Assembly: GCF_014654615.1 (NCBI RefSeq)
Contig: NZ_BNBB01000007.1
Location: 181,292 to 245,291, forward strand
Source: Streptosporangium violaceochromogenes
Lineage (GTDB): Bacteria; Actinomycetota; Actinomycetes; Streptosporangiales; Streptosporangiaceae
Direction: 5' to 3'
DNA: 64,000 nucleotides
A program made the translations under genes and the position numbers. Shown one piece after another: positions 1 through 9,846 of the stretch. The notes beneath the pieces were generated by a model. That model was not told the origin of the DNA. It was given only the letters and a program-made list of their open reading frames with translations, and did not search any database. Numbering within the stretch: position 1 is the first letter of the stretch; each line of letters opens with the position of its first letter.

Positions 1-333
1 CACCACCGCGAGCTGGTAGTTACGCAGCGTGCGCGCCTCCCACTCCAGCTCGAACAGCGAACGGACCCAGGCGGGCGAGGACTCCCTGCCGATCAGCGGC
101 CAGAGTTTGATGAGCGTCCCGCCGGTCTCCAGCACCTCGTCGCACCTTTGCGCGAACTTCCTCGTCGGAGCGCGGGCGGCGGTCTCGATGAGACCGACCA
201 GCGAGGTGGAGTAGGAGGTCCGCCGGGCCAGCTCCTGCTGGCTCCAGCCCATCGCCTCTCGCAGTCTGCGCAGCTCGGACCCCCAGTAGGCGGTGACGCT
301 CGTGCTGGGGTCCAGCTCTTTCGGTGCGGGCAT
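1..333 (-). CDS. XRE-family helix-turn-helix regulator, DUF5753 type (3' part cut off by window edge)
   Basis: The 111 visible codons begin MPAPKELDPSTSV and contain a classic XRE helix-turn-helix over about residues 18-75 (LRRLREAMGWSQQELARRTS, then SLVGLIETAAR). The following PLIGRESSPAWVRSLFELEW matches the start of the DUF5753 sensor domain of actinomycete regulators; the rest lies outside the window. The start has a GGGAG Shine-Dalgarno five bases upstream. In this family the HTH protein usually sits beside a small DUF397 or other short partner; here a small gene of unknown family starts divergently at 509. Function in the family is cytoplasmic DNA binding, often in development or antibiotic control; the target is unknown. 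Confidence 0.85.
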   Translation of the reverse strand, partial: MPAPKELDPSTSVTAYWGSELRRLREAMGWSQQELARRTSYSTSLVGLIETAARAPTRKFAQRCDEVLETGGTLIKLWPLIGRESSPAWVRSLFELEWEARTLRNYQLAVV

Positions 334-508
334 GGGGGCTCCCGTTTTTCTGGGTCCTACACGGTTCGGGCCGGGACCTACAGCCGACCCGAACCGAGGT
401 GCATGTACCTCTTCGTAGTCGAACATCTACAGAAAGTAATCACTCCTGTTCACTCTGGGAAGAGGAAACGACGGATCGTTTCCATGGAATGCCGAGAGGA
501 GGCGGACG

Positions 509-931
509 GTGGTGATCGTTCAAGGTGTGCTCGCCGGAACACCCGCCGTACACGCGGCCGGGCTGCTCCGCGACGAGCTGGCACGGCAGGGCGTCGAGGG
601 GGATGTTCACGGCGGTTACGGCCTGGCGCTGGTGTCGGTGCGGGGGGATCTGGTGATCTGGACCGACGGCATGGTCTACCGCTGGTGGACCGGGCGGGTG
701 TCGCCGAGGACCCGGCGCCGGCTTTACGCGGTCTACGGTGTGGACAACCCGGCGACCGTCGCCCGCGGCGTGATGCAGCGCTACGCCGAGATCAGAGGCG
801 GCCGTCGCGGTGCCGCCCCCCCGGGCAGGACCGTTCCCTACCGGGGCCCGCTCGACGGCGCGGCGCCGTCCGTGACGCCGTCCGTGACGGGGACGGACGG
901 CGCCCGCCCGCGGGCGGCCCCTCTCCGATAG
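509..931 (+). CDS. Small hypothetical protein beside XRE regulator
   Basis: This 140-residue protein has a GTG start preceded by GAGAGGA eight bases upstream. Residues 1-100 look structured, with a WTDGMVYRWWTGR stretch rich in tryptophan and a helical tail; the last 35 residues are Pro/Arg/Thr-rich and probably disordered. No signal peptide or membrane segment is seen. I do not recognise a named family. Its place divergent to a DUF5753-type XRE regulator resembles the XRE plus small-protein pairs common in actinomycetes, so it may be functionally linked to that regulator, which is inference from position only. Confidence 0.6.
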   Translation: MVIVQGVLAGTPAVHAAGLLRDELARQGVEGDVHGGYGLALVSVRGDLVIWTDGMVYRWWTGRVSPRTRRRLYAVYGVDNPATVARGVMQRYAEIRGGRRGAAPPGRTVPYRGPLDGAAPSVTPSVTGTDGARPRAAPLR

Positions 932-971
932 CCCGGGCGGGGCCGGTCAACGACTCCCGGGGAGCGTGGTG

Positions 972-1289
972 TCAGACGACGACCGTGGTGAGGACGACGA
1001 CGGAGTCCTCGCCGGCCTCCAGCGAGTGGCGCCGCTGTGGAATCGGCGCGATCTGCCCGGTGGTGAGCTCCACGACCTCCTCGCCGCCCACCAGGCGCAC
1101 CCGTCCGGACAGGACGTGGAGGCTCGCGGCGTCCGGGGCGTCGTGGTCGCCGAGGCCCGCCCCCGCGGTCAGTGCGATGATCGTCTGGCGCAGTGGGCCC
1201 TCGCGGAGGAAGGCGTGGGCGCTGATGCCTCGCGGGTTCTCCTTGGCGCGGGCCAGGTGTTCTCCGCCGAGGGCCGATACGTCGATCAT
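972..1289 (-). CDS. Small cupin-domain protein
   Basis: The 105-residue product MIDVSALGGEHLARAKENP folds as a single cupin by pattern: GLGDHDAPDAASLHVLSGRV for the first barrel motif and a second motif around GQIAPIPQRRHSLEAGEDSV. Histidines at the expected metal positions are present (DHD, LHV, RRHSL). The start is chosen because GAAGGGG lies just upstream and the family usually has this length. Such mini-cupins are cytoplasmic and often bind a metal or a small ligand; the substrate cannot be told. It is divergent from the endonuclease-family gene at 1482, with a 192-base intergenic region. Confidence 0.75.
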   Translation of the reverse strand: MIDVSALGGEHLARAKENPRGISAHAFLREGPLRQTIIALTAGAGLGDHDAPDAASLHVLSGRVRLVGGEEVVELTTGQIAPIPQRRHSLEAGEDSVVVLTTVVV

Positions 1290-1481
1290 GATGTCCCCTT
1301 CACCTGCTCCGGCGCCCGCTCGATCGCGCGGCGCCCCTTCGGACAAGGCTAAGATGATCTGCTTCGCCACCGGCACGGTGGGCTCGGATGTCGCGGACCG
1401 CCTCGCCCCGGCCACCGGTTGTGATGGACCTCTTCCGCGCGCGGACGGGGAGGCCGGCGGCCGGAGGGGAGGCGCGACGTC

Positions 1482-2753
1482 ATGACGCCCCGGTTCAGAG
1501 GCGGGCCGATCGCGGGGGCGGGCACGCTCGTGGCGCTCGTCCTGGCGGGCCACGGGCTGCTGCCGAACCGGTGGGGGATGGGCAACGTCCTCGACAGCGC
1601 CCTGCCCTGGCTCGGGCTCGCCGTGCCCGTCCTGGCCCTGGCCGCGCTCGCGGGGCGGACACGGCTCGCGTCGGCCGGGGTGGTGATCCCGGCCGTGACA
1701 TGGGCGGTGATCTTCGGGCCCGCCTTCGCCCGGACCCCGCCGTCCGGCCCCCGGGACCTGCGGGTGGTCCACCAGAACGTCAACCTCGCCAACGGCGACC
1801 TGGCCCGGACCGCCCGGGCCCTGCGGGCCACCGGCGCGGACGTCCTCGTCGCGGTGGAGGTTCCCGACGACCCGGTCCTGAGGAACGGGACCGTCCACCC
1901 CGCCTTCGCCGGCGAGATCGACCCCGCCTACCCCTACCGGTTTCCCGACAACCCCGGGGTGGCGGTGTGGAGCAGGTACCCGGTGCTGGGGACGCCGCGC
2001 CCGGTGCCGGGCGTGGAGCGTTCCCGGTGGGCGATCCTTCGGACGCCGTGGGGGCCGGTGAGCCTCTACGCCGTCCACCTCGCCTCCTTCCGCCCGGGCC
2101 GGCCCTCGGTCATCGCGCTGCGCAACGCGGAGGCCGAGGCGCTGGCCCGCGCGATCCGGGCCGATCACAGCCCCCTGGTCGTCGTCGCCGGCGACCTCAA
2201 CACCGCCGCCACCGACCGCGAGATGGGCCCGCTCACCGAGACCCTCACGTCGGTCGCCGACCAGGCCGGTACGGGCCTGCAGTTCACCTGGCCCGCCCCT
2301 CTGCCCGTCGTGCGCCTGGACCACGTGCTCGTCCGGGGGTTCGCCGCCGTCGCCAGCCGGGTGCTGCCGGCCTCGGTCAGCGATCACCGCGCGATTCTGG
2401 CCGACCTGCGCGTCCCCTCCCCGCGGCCGGTGGCACGCCCGTCCGCGCGCCGGCCGGCGAAGCGGATGGCGCGCAGCCGGTCGGCGGCGGGGCGGTCCAG
2501 CAGGGTGACCCCGGCGGCCGGGGGGAGGTCGCCGCCCCGGGCGCGGGCGACGAGCGCCTCCCAGCGGCGGCAGTGCCGGGCGAAGGCGGTGGCGGTGACC
2601 ACCCGGCCCCGGGACAGCTGCCCCTGGCGGGCGATGCCCGGCTCCACGTCGAGCAGGATCAGGTGGACCTCGCCGCCGGTCCGGCGGGCCAGCCAGGCGA
2701 AGCCGTACAGGATGTGCGACCAGGTGCCCCGGGTGTGCGCGACGACGTCGTGA
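1482..2753 (+). CDS. Membrane-anchored endonuclease/exonuclease/phosphatase family protein with antisense tail
   Basis: Three hydrophobic segments (about residues 12-75) are followed by an endonuclease/exonuclease/phosphatase domain over about 90-310. Its motifs are visible: VHQNVNLANGD (metal Asn), VAVEV, YAVHLASFRPG, VVVAGDLNTAATD and the terminal SDHRAILADLRV. The active domain would face the outside or lumen. The start has GGGGAGG upstream. The domain should end near residue 312, but the frame stays open to codon 423 and so runs 370 bases antisense through the 3' end of the convergent gene at 2384-3085. The last 110 residues are low-complexity Arg/Ser/Ala and look like antisense read-through rather than a real domain. 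Confidence 0.8.
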   Translation: MTPRFRGGPIAGAGTLVALVLAGHGLLPNRWGMGNVLDSALPWLGLAVPVLALAALAGRTRLASAGVVIPAVTWAVIFGPAFARTPPSGPRDLRVVHQNVNLANGDLARTARALRATGADVLVAVEVPDDPVLRNGTVHPAFAGEIDPAYPYRFPDNPGVAVWSRYPVLGTPRPVPGVERSRWAILRTPWGPVSLYAVHLASFRPGRPSVIALRNAEAEALARAIRADHSPLVVVAGDLNTAATDREMGPLTETLTSVADQAGTGLQFTWPAPLPVVRLDHVLVRGFAAVASRVLPASVSDHRAILADLRVPSPRPVARPSARRPAKRMARSRSAAGRSSRVTPAAGGRSPPRARATSASQRRQCRAKAVAVTTRPRDSCPWRAMPGSTSSRIRWTSPPVRRASQAKPYRMCDQVPRVCATTS

Positions 2754-3085
2754 CCGGCCAGCATCGCCCGCGCGATCCGCCACACGTGCGTGGCGTACAC
2801 GATCGGGGTACGGGCCCTGGACGGGATCGGACGCAGGTGGCGGGCCCACCAGTTGCGGGACTGCCGTGAGTCGATCACCCGCGTCCCGCCCGCGGGGACC
2901 GGCGCGTGCTCCTCACCGCTCAGCCCGTACAGCCGGTCCAGCAGGGTGCTCTTGCCCGCGCCGGGGAGCCCGGCGAGCAGCACCAGCGTCCCGGCCGGAT
3001 AACGCAGGACCCCGGAGTTCCGTACGGGCGGGGCCGGGCGCACGGGAATCGGCTCGGCGGGAGAGCGGAGGTGGTCTGCGGGCAC
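2384..3085 (-). CDS. P-loop NTPase, AAA/zeta-toxin-like kinase family
   Basis: The 233-residue product carries a Walker A motif LLAGLPGAGKSTLLDRLY near residue 38 and a Walker-B-like HLILLDVEPG near 157. The layout of an N-terminal P loop, a middle WARHLRPIPSRARTPIVYATHVWRIARAM-type region and a helical lid resembles predicted nucleotide kinases of the zeta-toxin/AAA_33 group. The GTG start at 3085 is chosen because GAGGAG sits seven bases upstream; longer in-frame extensions lack this. No antitoxin gene is next to it, so a toxin role is not supported. It is convergent with and overlaps the open frame of the gene at 1482. The substrate is unknown. Confidence 0.75.
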   Translation of the reverse strand: MPADHLRSPAEPIPVRPAPPVRNSGVLRYPAGTLVLLAGLPGAGKSTLLDRLYGLSGEEHAPVPAGGTRVIDSRQSRNWWARHLRPIPSRARTPIVYATHVWRIARAMLAGHDVVAHTRGTWSHILYGFAWLARRTGGEVHLILLDVEPGIARQGQLSRGRVVTATAFARHCRRWEALVARARGGDLPPAAGVTLLDRPAADRLRAIRFAGRRADGRATGRGEGTRRSARIAR

Positions 3086-3304
3086 GACGGCTCCTCGAAT
3101 GACTCGGTCACCCGAGGTCTCCTTCACCCGCGTCTGGCGGGCGGCCGTCCGGGGACGCCGTGGAGCGTCCGTACTGACCGGGGCGGCCCTTGGGAAGTAC
3201 TCCCCTCGCCGTACAAGGCTAGGGGACGCCCGGCTCCGGCTCCACCCGCTCGTAAGATTCGCCCTTTTCGTCCTCACCCACCGGGCCGCTCTCCGGGGGC
3301 GGCC
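3086..3304. other. Intergenic region between P-loop gene and eda
   Basis: I see no gene or convincing terminator here. The stretch holds the upstream region of the P-loop gene and the downstream region of eda, both on the minus strand. Confidence 0.4.
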
Positions 3305-3916
3305 TCAGCGGAGCGCCGCCGCCTCGGCGGCCAGCGCCTCGACGCGGGCGTAGTCACCGCGGGCGAGAGCGTCGGCGGGGGTGAGCCAGGTCCCGCCCAC
3401 GCAGCCGACGTTCGGCAGCGCGAGGTAGGCGGGAGCCGTCGCGGCCCTGATCCCGCCCGTCGGGCAGAACCGCACGTCGGGCAGGGGGCCGCCGAGCGCC
3501 TTCAGGTACGGCAGGCCCCCCGCCGCCTCGGCGGGGAAGAACTTCAGCTCGGTCAGCCCGCGCTCGGCCATGGCCAGCGCCTCCGACGCGGTCGCCACAC
3601 CGGGCAGGAACGGCACGCCGCTGTCGTGCAGGGCGTCCGCCAGGCCGGCCGTGGTGCCCGGGCTGACCAGGAACGCGGCCCCGGCCTTCACGGCGGCCGA
3701 CACGTCGGCGGGGGTGCGGACGGTCCCCGCGCCGACCGTCGCCCCGGGCACCTCGGCGGCGATCCGCTCGACGGCCCCGAGCGCGCAGGGCGTGCGGAGG
3801 GTGACCTCGATCGCCGGCAGGCCGCCCGCCACCAGAGCACGCGCCAGGGGCACGGCGGTCTCCAGGTCGTCGATCACGACCACCGGGATCACCGGTGCGA
3901 TGTCGAGCAGACTCAT
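3305..3916 (-). CDS. eda: 2-keto-3-deoxy-6-phosphogluconate aldolase
   Basis: This cytoplasmic enzyme cleaves KDPG to pyruvate and glyceraldehyde 3-phosphate, the last step of the Entner-Doudoroff pathway. The 203 residues match the family's usual length. The catalytic glutamate is in AIEVTLRTPCAL (about residue 40), the Schiff-base lysine in ELKFFPAEAAGG (about 128), and the phosphate loop in CPTGGI (about 155). GGAG lies five bases before the ATG. It is the third gene of a minus-strand set zwf-edd-eda, 113 bases after edd. The grouping makes the assignment firm. Confidence 0.95.
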   Translation of the reverse strand: MSLLDIAPVIPVVVIDDLETAVPLARALVAGGLPAIEVTLRTPCALGAVERIAAEVPGATVGAGTVRTPADVSAAVKAGAAFLVSPGTTAGLADALHDSGVPFLPGVATASEALAMAERGLTELKFFPAEAAGGLPYLKALGGPLPDVRFCPTGGIRAATAPAYLALPNVGCVGGTWLTPADALARGDYARVEALAAEAAALR

Positions 3917-4029
3917 ATGTACTCCATGGTCGGCATATCCGAGGTGCGAAGGCGCGACCGGCGGTCCGGCCGGGCACCGGCCCGGCCAGGATACGGCCCC
4001 GCCGCCAAAGGCAGCCTTCCGGCCAGGGG

Positions 4030-5892
4030 CTACGGCCGCCCGTCCGCCGCGCCGGTGTGGCCGTTCAGGGCGAAGATCCCGCCGCCGCGCTCGGCGGGGG
4101 CCGCCGTACGCCGGAAGGCGGCGAACAGCTCCCGGCCGGTGCCCGTCCACTGGGCGTCGGTGAGCGGGGCGCCCCGCGGGGCGCGGGTGGCCAGCTCGTC
4201 GGCGGGGACCAGCAGTTCCAGGGTTCCGGCCCGGGCGTCCAGGCGGATCGGGTCGCCGTCCCGCACCAGGGCGATCGGACCGCCCCGGGCTGCCTCCGGC
4301 GACAGGTGGATGGCCGCGGGAACCTTCCCCGACGCCCCGGACATGCGGCCGTCGGTGACGATCGCCACGCGCTGCCCCCGGTCGAGCAGGACCGCCAGCG
4401 GCGGGGTGAGCTTGTGCAGCTCGGGCATGCCGTTCGCGCTGGGCCCCTGGTAGCGGATGACCGCCACGAAGTCGCGCCCGTCCAGCTCGCCCGCCTCGAA
4501 GGCCCGCAGCAGTTCGGCCTGATCGTCGAAGACCTTCGCGGGGGCCTCGACGAGAAGGTGCTCCGCGCCGACCGCGGAGACCTTGCTGACCGCCCGCCCC
4601 AGGTTCCCGTCGAGGATGTGGATGCCGCCGTCGGGGGAGAAGGGGTCGTGGGCGGGGCGCAGCACGCCGGGGTCGGTGCTGCCGCCGGTGCGCTCGGCCC
4701 AGACCGGCTCACCGTCCTTGAGCGTGACCTCCGAGCGGTAGCGATCGAGCCCGCGCCCGGCGATCGTCAGCACGTCGGCGTGGAGCAGCCCGGCGTCCAG
4801 CAGATCGCCGATGAGCACCTGCATGCCGCCCGCGGCCTGGAAGTGGTTCACGTCCGCCTGGCCGTTGGGGTACATGCGGGCGAGCAGGGGCACCACCTTC
4901 GACAGCGCGGCCAGGTCGTCCCAGAGCAGCTCGATACCCGCCGCCGCGGCCACCGCGACCAGGTGCATGGTGTGGTTGGTGGAGCCGCCGGTGGCCAGCA
5001 GCGCCACGCAGGCGTTGACGATCGCCTTCTCGTCGACGACCTCCCCCACGGGGGCGTACTCGTCGCCGTGCGCGGTGATCTCGACCGCCCGCCGGCCCGC
5101 GGCCCTGGTCAGGGCCTCGCGCAGTTCGGTGCGCGGGTTGACGAACGTCGCCCCCGGCAGGTGAAGGCCCATGACCTCGACCATGACCTGGTTGGAGTTG
5201 GCGGTGCCGTAGAAGGTGCAGGTGCCGGGGGAGTGGTAGGAGCGCGCCTCGGCGTCGAGCATCTCCTCGCGCCCGATCCGGCCCTCGGCGAACAGCTGCC
5301 GGGTGCGGGCCTTGACCTTGTTGGGCAGCCCCGAGGGCATCGGCCCGGCGGGGACGAACACCGCCGGAAGGTGACCGAAGTGCAGCGCGCCGATCAGCAG
5401 CCCCGGCACGATCTTGTCGCAGACGCCCAGCATCAGGGTGGCGTCGAACATGTCGTGCGACAGGGCGATCGCGGTGGCCATCGCGACGACCTCGCGGCTG
5501 TAGAGCGACAGCTCCATGCCGGCGCGGCCCTGCGTGATGCCGTCGCACATCGCCGGCACGCCCCCGGCGAACCGCGCCACACCGCCCGCCCGGCGGACGG
5601 CCGCCTTCAGGATCGGCGGATAGGTCTCGTACGGCTGGTGCGCCGACAGCAGGTCGTTGTAGCTCGACACGATCGCCACGCCCGGCTTGACCCCGGCCCG
5701 CAGGTCCCGTTCGTCGGCCCCTGACGCGGCGGCGAAGCCGTGGGCCAGGTTGGCGCAGCCCAGACCGGCCCGGGCGGGCCCGCGCGCCCGGGCCGCCTCG
5801 GCCTCGGCGCCCAGCCGCCGCAGGTAGGCGGTCCGGCTGGCGCGGCTGCGCGCGGTCAGGCGGTCGGTGGTCTCCTGGATGACGGGGTGCAC
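4030..5892 (-). CDS. edd: 6-phosphogluconate dehydratase
   Basis: The 620-residue enzyme belongs to the IlvD/Edd iron-sulfur dehydratases and converts 6-phosphogluconate to KDPG. Visible family signatures are [44 protein letters not shown] and [14 protein letters not shown], plus the C-terminal [19 protein letters not shown]. Full length for Edd (about 600-625) rather than IlvD (about 560), and its neighbours zwf and eda, support Edd. The GTG start has GAAGGAGG upstream and begins 50 bases after the zwf stop, consistent with one transcript. Confidence 0.95.
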   Translation of the reverse strand: MHPVIQETTDRLTARSRASRTAYLRRLGAEAEAARARGPARAGLGCANLAHGFAAASGADERDLRAGVKPGVAIVSSYNDLLSAHQPYETYPPILKAAVRRAGGVARFAGGVPAMCDGITQGRAGMELSLYSREVVAMATAIALSHDMFDATLMLGVCDKIVPGLLIGALHFGHLPAVFVPAGPMPSGLPNKVKARTRQLFAEGRIGREEMLDAEARSYHSPGTCTFYGTANSNQVMVEVMGLHLPGATFVNPRTELREALTRAAGRRAVEITAHGDEYAPVGEVVDEKAIVNACVALLATGGSTNHTMHLVAVAAAAGIELLWDDLAALSKVVPLLARMYPNGQADVNHFQAAGGMQVLIGDLLDAGLLHADVLTIAGRGLDRYRSEVTLKDGEPVWAERTGGSTDPGVLRPAHDPFSPDGGIHILDGNLGRAVSKVSAVGAEHLLVEAPAKVFDDQAELLRAFEAGELDGRDFVAVIRYQGPSANGMPELHKLTPPLAVLLDRGQRVAIVTDGRMSGASGKVPAAIHLSPEAARGGPIALVRDGDPIRLDARAGTLELLVPADELATRAPRGAPLTDAQWTGTGRELFAAFRRTAAPAERGGGIFALNGHTGAADGRP

Positions 5893-5942
5893 CCGGCCTC
5901 CTTCGTCGTGCCGGCGCTCTTCGCGCCGTGTCCGTTCGTCGT

Positions 5943-7418
<1,476 letters not shown>

Positions 7419-7542
7419 GCGAGGTGCTCCGTTGGGGTCTACCGGCATCAGAGGCAGATCGGACGGTATCCCTGTCTTGCGCTTTACACAAGCCGAGTTT
7501 TGTCATTTGAGATAAGAAAGCTCTGACTTTTCGCTTCCTAAG

Positions 7543-7559
7543 CAAGTGTGGTTCACTTG
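7543..7559. promoter_or_regulatory. Inverted repeat between zwf and ROK gene, candidate ROK operator
   Basis: CAAGTG-5-CACTTG is a perfect repeat with 6-base arms, ending four bases before the ATG of the ROK gene and inside the zwf-ROK intergenic region, which is AT-rich compared with its surroundings. Position suggests autoregulation and control of zwf. No binding motif for this exact repressor is known to me. Confidence 0.5.
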
Positions 7560-7563
7560 ACGG

Positions 7564-8733
7564 ATGCCTCGTCGTCCCACCGCCGCGCTCGCCACCAGCG
7601 GCGAGGTGCTCCACCTCATCCGCGCCGGCGAGGCGGTCACGCGTGCGGACATCGGCCGGGTCACCGGGCTGTCGCGGCCCGCCGTCTCCCTGCGCGTCAC
7701 CGAGCTGCTGGACCGCGGGCTCGTCGTGGAGGACAGCGAGGGGCCCTCCACCGGCGGGCGCCCGCCCACCCGCCTGGTCTTCAACGCCTCCGGCGGGGTC
7801 GTGCTCGTCGCCTCACTGGGCGCGAGCCGGTCGCAGATCGCCGTGTGCGATCTCGCGGGGTGCGAGCTGGCCCGCTCCGACCTCGAGGTCGACGTGGAGG
7901 AGGGGCCCGACGCCGTCCTGTCCCTGGTGATGCGGACCTGGGACGAACTGCTCGGCGACCGGCCGGTCTCCCGGGTGCGCGGGGTCGGGCTCGGGGTTCC
8001 CGCCACGGTCGAGTTCGCGGCCGGCCGGACCGAGAGCACCCGCATCATGGCGAGCTGGACCGGCGTCGCCGTCCCGCCGATCATCGCCGAGCGCTTTCCC
8101 GTCCCGGTCTTCCTCGACAACGACGTCAACGTCATCGCGATCGGCGAGCATCACGCCGTCTACGCCGGAGGGGCCGACGACCTGCTGTTCGTCAAGGTCT
8201 CGACCCGGATCGGCGCGGGGGTCATCGCGGGGGGTGAGATTCTGCGCGGCGCGCTGGGCGCGGCCGGGGAGATCGGGCACATCCCGGTCCGCGACGGCGG
8301 GGGAGTGCTCTGCCGCTGCGGCAACGTCGACTGCGTCGACTCCGTCGCCAGCGGCACCGCGATCCTGCGCGACCTGCGCGCCCGGGGTCACGAGGTGAAG
8401 ACCCTCACCGACGCGGTGCGCCTGGTGCGGGCGGGCGACGCCGAGACCATGACGGTCGTCCGCGACGCCGCACGGATGCTGGGAGAGGTCGTCGCCAGTG
8501 CGGTCAACCTCCTCAATCCGGCCGTGGTGGTGCTGGGGGGCGACGTGGTCGAGGCGTTCCAGCCGCTGGTGTCGGGCGTACGCGAGGTCGTGCACCGCCG
8601 CTCGACGGCCCTGTCCACCCGCAACCTGCGAATCGAGCGCAGCCGCCTCGGCCCCGCCGCGGGGATCATCGGCTGCGCGCACATGGTGCTCGACCACATC
8701 CTCTCGCCGGGGGCCGTCGACGCCCTCGGGTGA
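7564..8733 (+). CDS. ROK-family transcriptional regulator
   Basis: The 389-residue protein has an N-terminal winged helix-turn-helix (residues 10-65, TRADIGRVTGLSRPAVSLRV) and a C-terminal ROK sugar-kinase fold. The ROK zinc site is visible as GEIGHIPVRDGGGVLCRCGNVDC. The following position, where ROK members often have Glu, reads VDSVASG. NagC/Mlc-type members sense sugars or sugar phosphates. It is divergent from zwf-edd-eda, so control of Entner-Doudoroff genes is the simplest reading. No Shine-Dalgarno is seen before the ATG, and the inverted repeat at 7543 lies directly upstream, so the transcript may be leaderless or start very near the ATG. Confidence 0.9.
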   Translation: MPRRPTAALATSGEVLHLIRAGEAVTRADIGRVTGLSRPAVSLRVTELLDRGLVVEDSEGPSTGGRPPTRLVFNASGGVVLVASLGASRSQIAVCDLAGCELARSDLEVDVEEGPDAVLSLVMRTWDELLGDRPVSRVRGVGLGVPATVEFAAGRTESTRIMASWTGVAVPPIIAERFPVPVFLDNDVNVIAIGEHHAVYAGGADDLLFVKVSTRIGAGVIAGGEILRGALGAAGEIGHIPVRDGGGVLCRCGNVDCVDSVASGTAILRDLRARGHEVKTLTDAVRLVRAGDAETMTVVRDAARMLGEVVASAVNLLNPAVVVLGGDVVEAFQPLVSGVREVVHRRSTALSTRNLRIERSRLGPAAGIIGCAHMVLDHILSPGAVDALG

Positions 8734-8889
8734 TCCGGGCTTCCCCTCCTCGGAGCGGGGTACGGCCCGGCGGGTGAGCCTCCCCGGAGCGGGGTCCCTC
8801 CCGCCGCGGCCCCCACGCCGGCGTTTTCGGGCCGAGGTGTTCCCGGGCGCGGCCGGGGCCCCCGAGGCCCGGCCTTCCGCCCGGATCGC

Positions 8890-9153
8890 TCAGCCCGCCT
8901 CGGTGGTCGTGCCCTCGGTGGCCCGTGCCTGGCGGCGTACCGCCAGGGAGACGTCCACGATCGCGACCACGGCGAGCACCGCCATGACGACGGTCAGCCA
9001 CCCGATGCCGGCCACGAGGCCGAGCACGCCGATGGCGATGATCGCTATCAGCGCGAACGAGCCCAGGCGGATGTGGACGACATCCCGGGGTGTCGCGCGG
9101 ACCATGGGCTTGCCGGTCGCGGATCTCTGCTCCGGCTGTTCTTCGGGAGTCAT
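8890..9153 (-). CDS. Small two-helix membrane protein
   Basis: The 87-residue product begins MTPEEQPEQRSATGK and has two closely spaced hydrophobic helices (about residues 33-52 and 54-72, FALIAIIAIGVLGLVAGIG then VVMAVLAVVAIVDVSLAV), followed by a short charged tail. GAAGGAGG lies upstream of this ATG; a longer frame to 9207 has no good site. Unknown family. Its neighbour on the same strand is the CsbD stress protein, so a general stress role is possible but unproven. Confidence 0.7.
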   Translation of the reverse strand: MTPEEQPEQRSATGKPMVRATPRDVVHIRLGSFALIAIIAIGVLGLVAGIGWLTVVMAVLAVVAIVDVSLAVRRQARATEGTTTEAG

Positions 9154-9422
9154 CGCTGCCCTCCTTCGTCTCGGCACTCCTTCCGTGCCCGGATGTCCCC
9201 TCCTCATGCGTTTCCGCGGTCGTCGCGCACGGAGGGTCCCTACCTGTCGTTCTTCGGTGGCGGGGCGGCGGCGGTTGCGTCTTGTTCCGCCTTCCCGGTC
9301 TTCCCGGTGCCGTTCCGCGCTCTGCTCCCGTCACGGGGAGCCGTCGCGCGGGGGCGTCCCGCCACCCGCGACGGCGGCGCGGGCCCCGGTCACCGGGGCC
9401 CGCGCCGCGAGGCCGCCGACGG

Positions 9423-9617
9423 TCAGCTCTTGAAGGCGTCCTTCACCTTCCCCGCGCTGTCCTTCACCTTCTCCCCGGCCTGCTTGAGGTGGCTCTTGGT
9501 CTGGTCGGCCCGTCCCTCGGCCTCCAGCCGCTCGTCGTCGGTGGTTCGGCCGGCGCCTTCCTTGACCTTGCCCTTGGCCTCTTCGGCCTTGTTTCTGATC
9601 TTGTCTCCAGCACCCAT
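9423..9617 (-). CDS. CsbD-family general stress protein
   Basis: The 64-residue, highly charged helical product MGAGDKIRNKAEEAKGKVKE continues through a repeated Lys/Ala/Gly/Glu pattern to DSAGKVKDAFKS, the hallmark of the CsbD family. These small cytoplasmic proteins are induced by general stress and are under sigma-B-type sigma factors in Bacillus; their biochemical role is unknown. GGGGGAGGAAA precedes the ATG. A GTTT-15-GGACAG pattern on the minus strand near 9688-9664 weakly resembles a sigma-B-type promoter, which is only suggestive. Confidence 0.9.
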   Translation of the reverse strand: MGAGDKIRNKAEEAKGKVKEGAGRTTDDERLEAEGRADQTKSHLKQAGEKVKDSAGKVKDAFKS

Positions 9618-9846
9618 GGGTGTTTCCTCCCCCTAAATGAGGTTTTTCCCCGATGAGGCTTACTGTCCAGGGAGAGGGGTGGTAAACATGCGTCCCCGCC
9701 CGCTCCCGCTCCCGCGCGCCCGGTCGTACGGCGGCCGGGCGCCCTCCCGGCGAAAGGACCGCTTCGGAAGGGCGCCGTCGGAGCACCGCCGGGACGACTC
9801 AGGACAGATCAGCGCGGCTCGGGCGGCTTCAGGCCATTGGAGCGGC

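Noticed and set aside
972..2849. 625-codon minus-strand frame over the endonuclease gene
   Set aside because: Only its last 105 codons form a recognised domain (the cupin); the rest is antisense Arg/Pro/Gly sequence.
2384..3085. Toxin of a toxin-antitoxin pair (zeta-like)
   Set aside because: No antitoxin-sized gene is coupled to it; only the kinase fold is supported.
3895..5724. Long plus-strand frame across edd
   Set aside because: Antisense shadow of edd, with no domain and no ribosome site.
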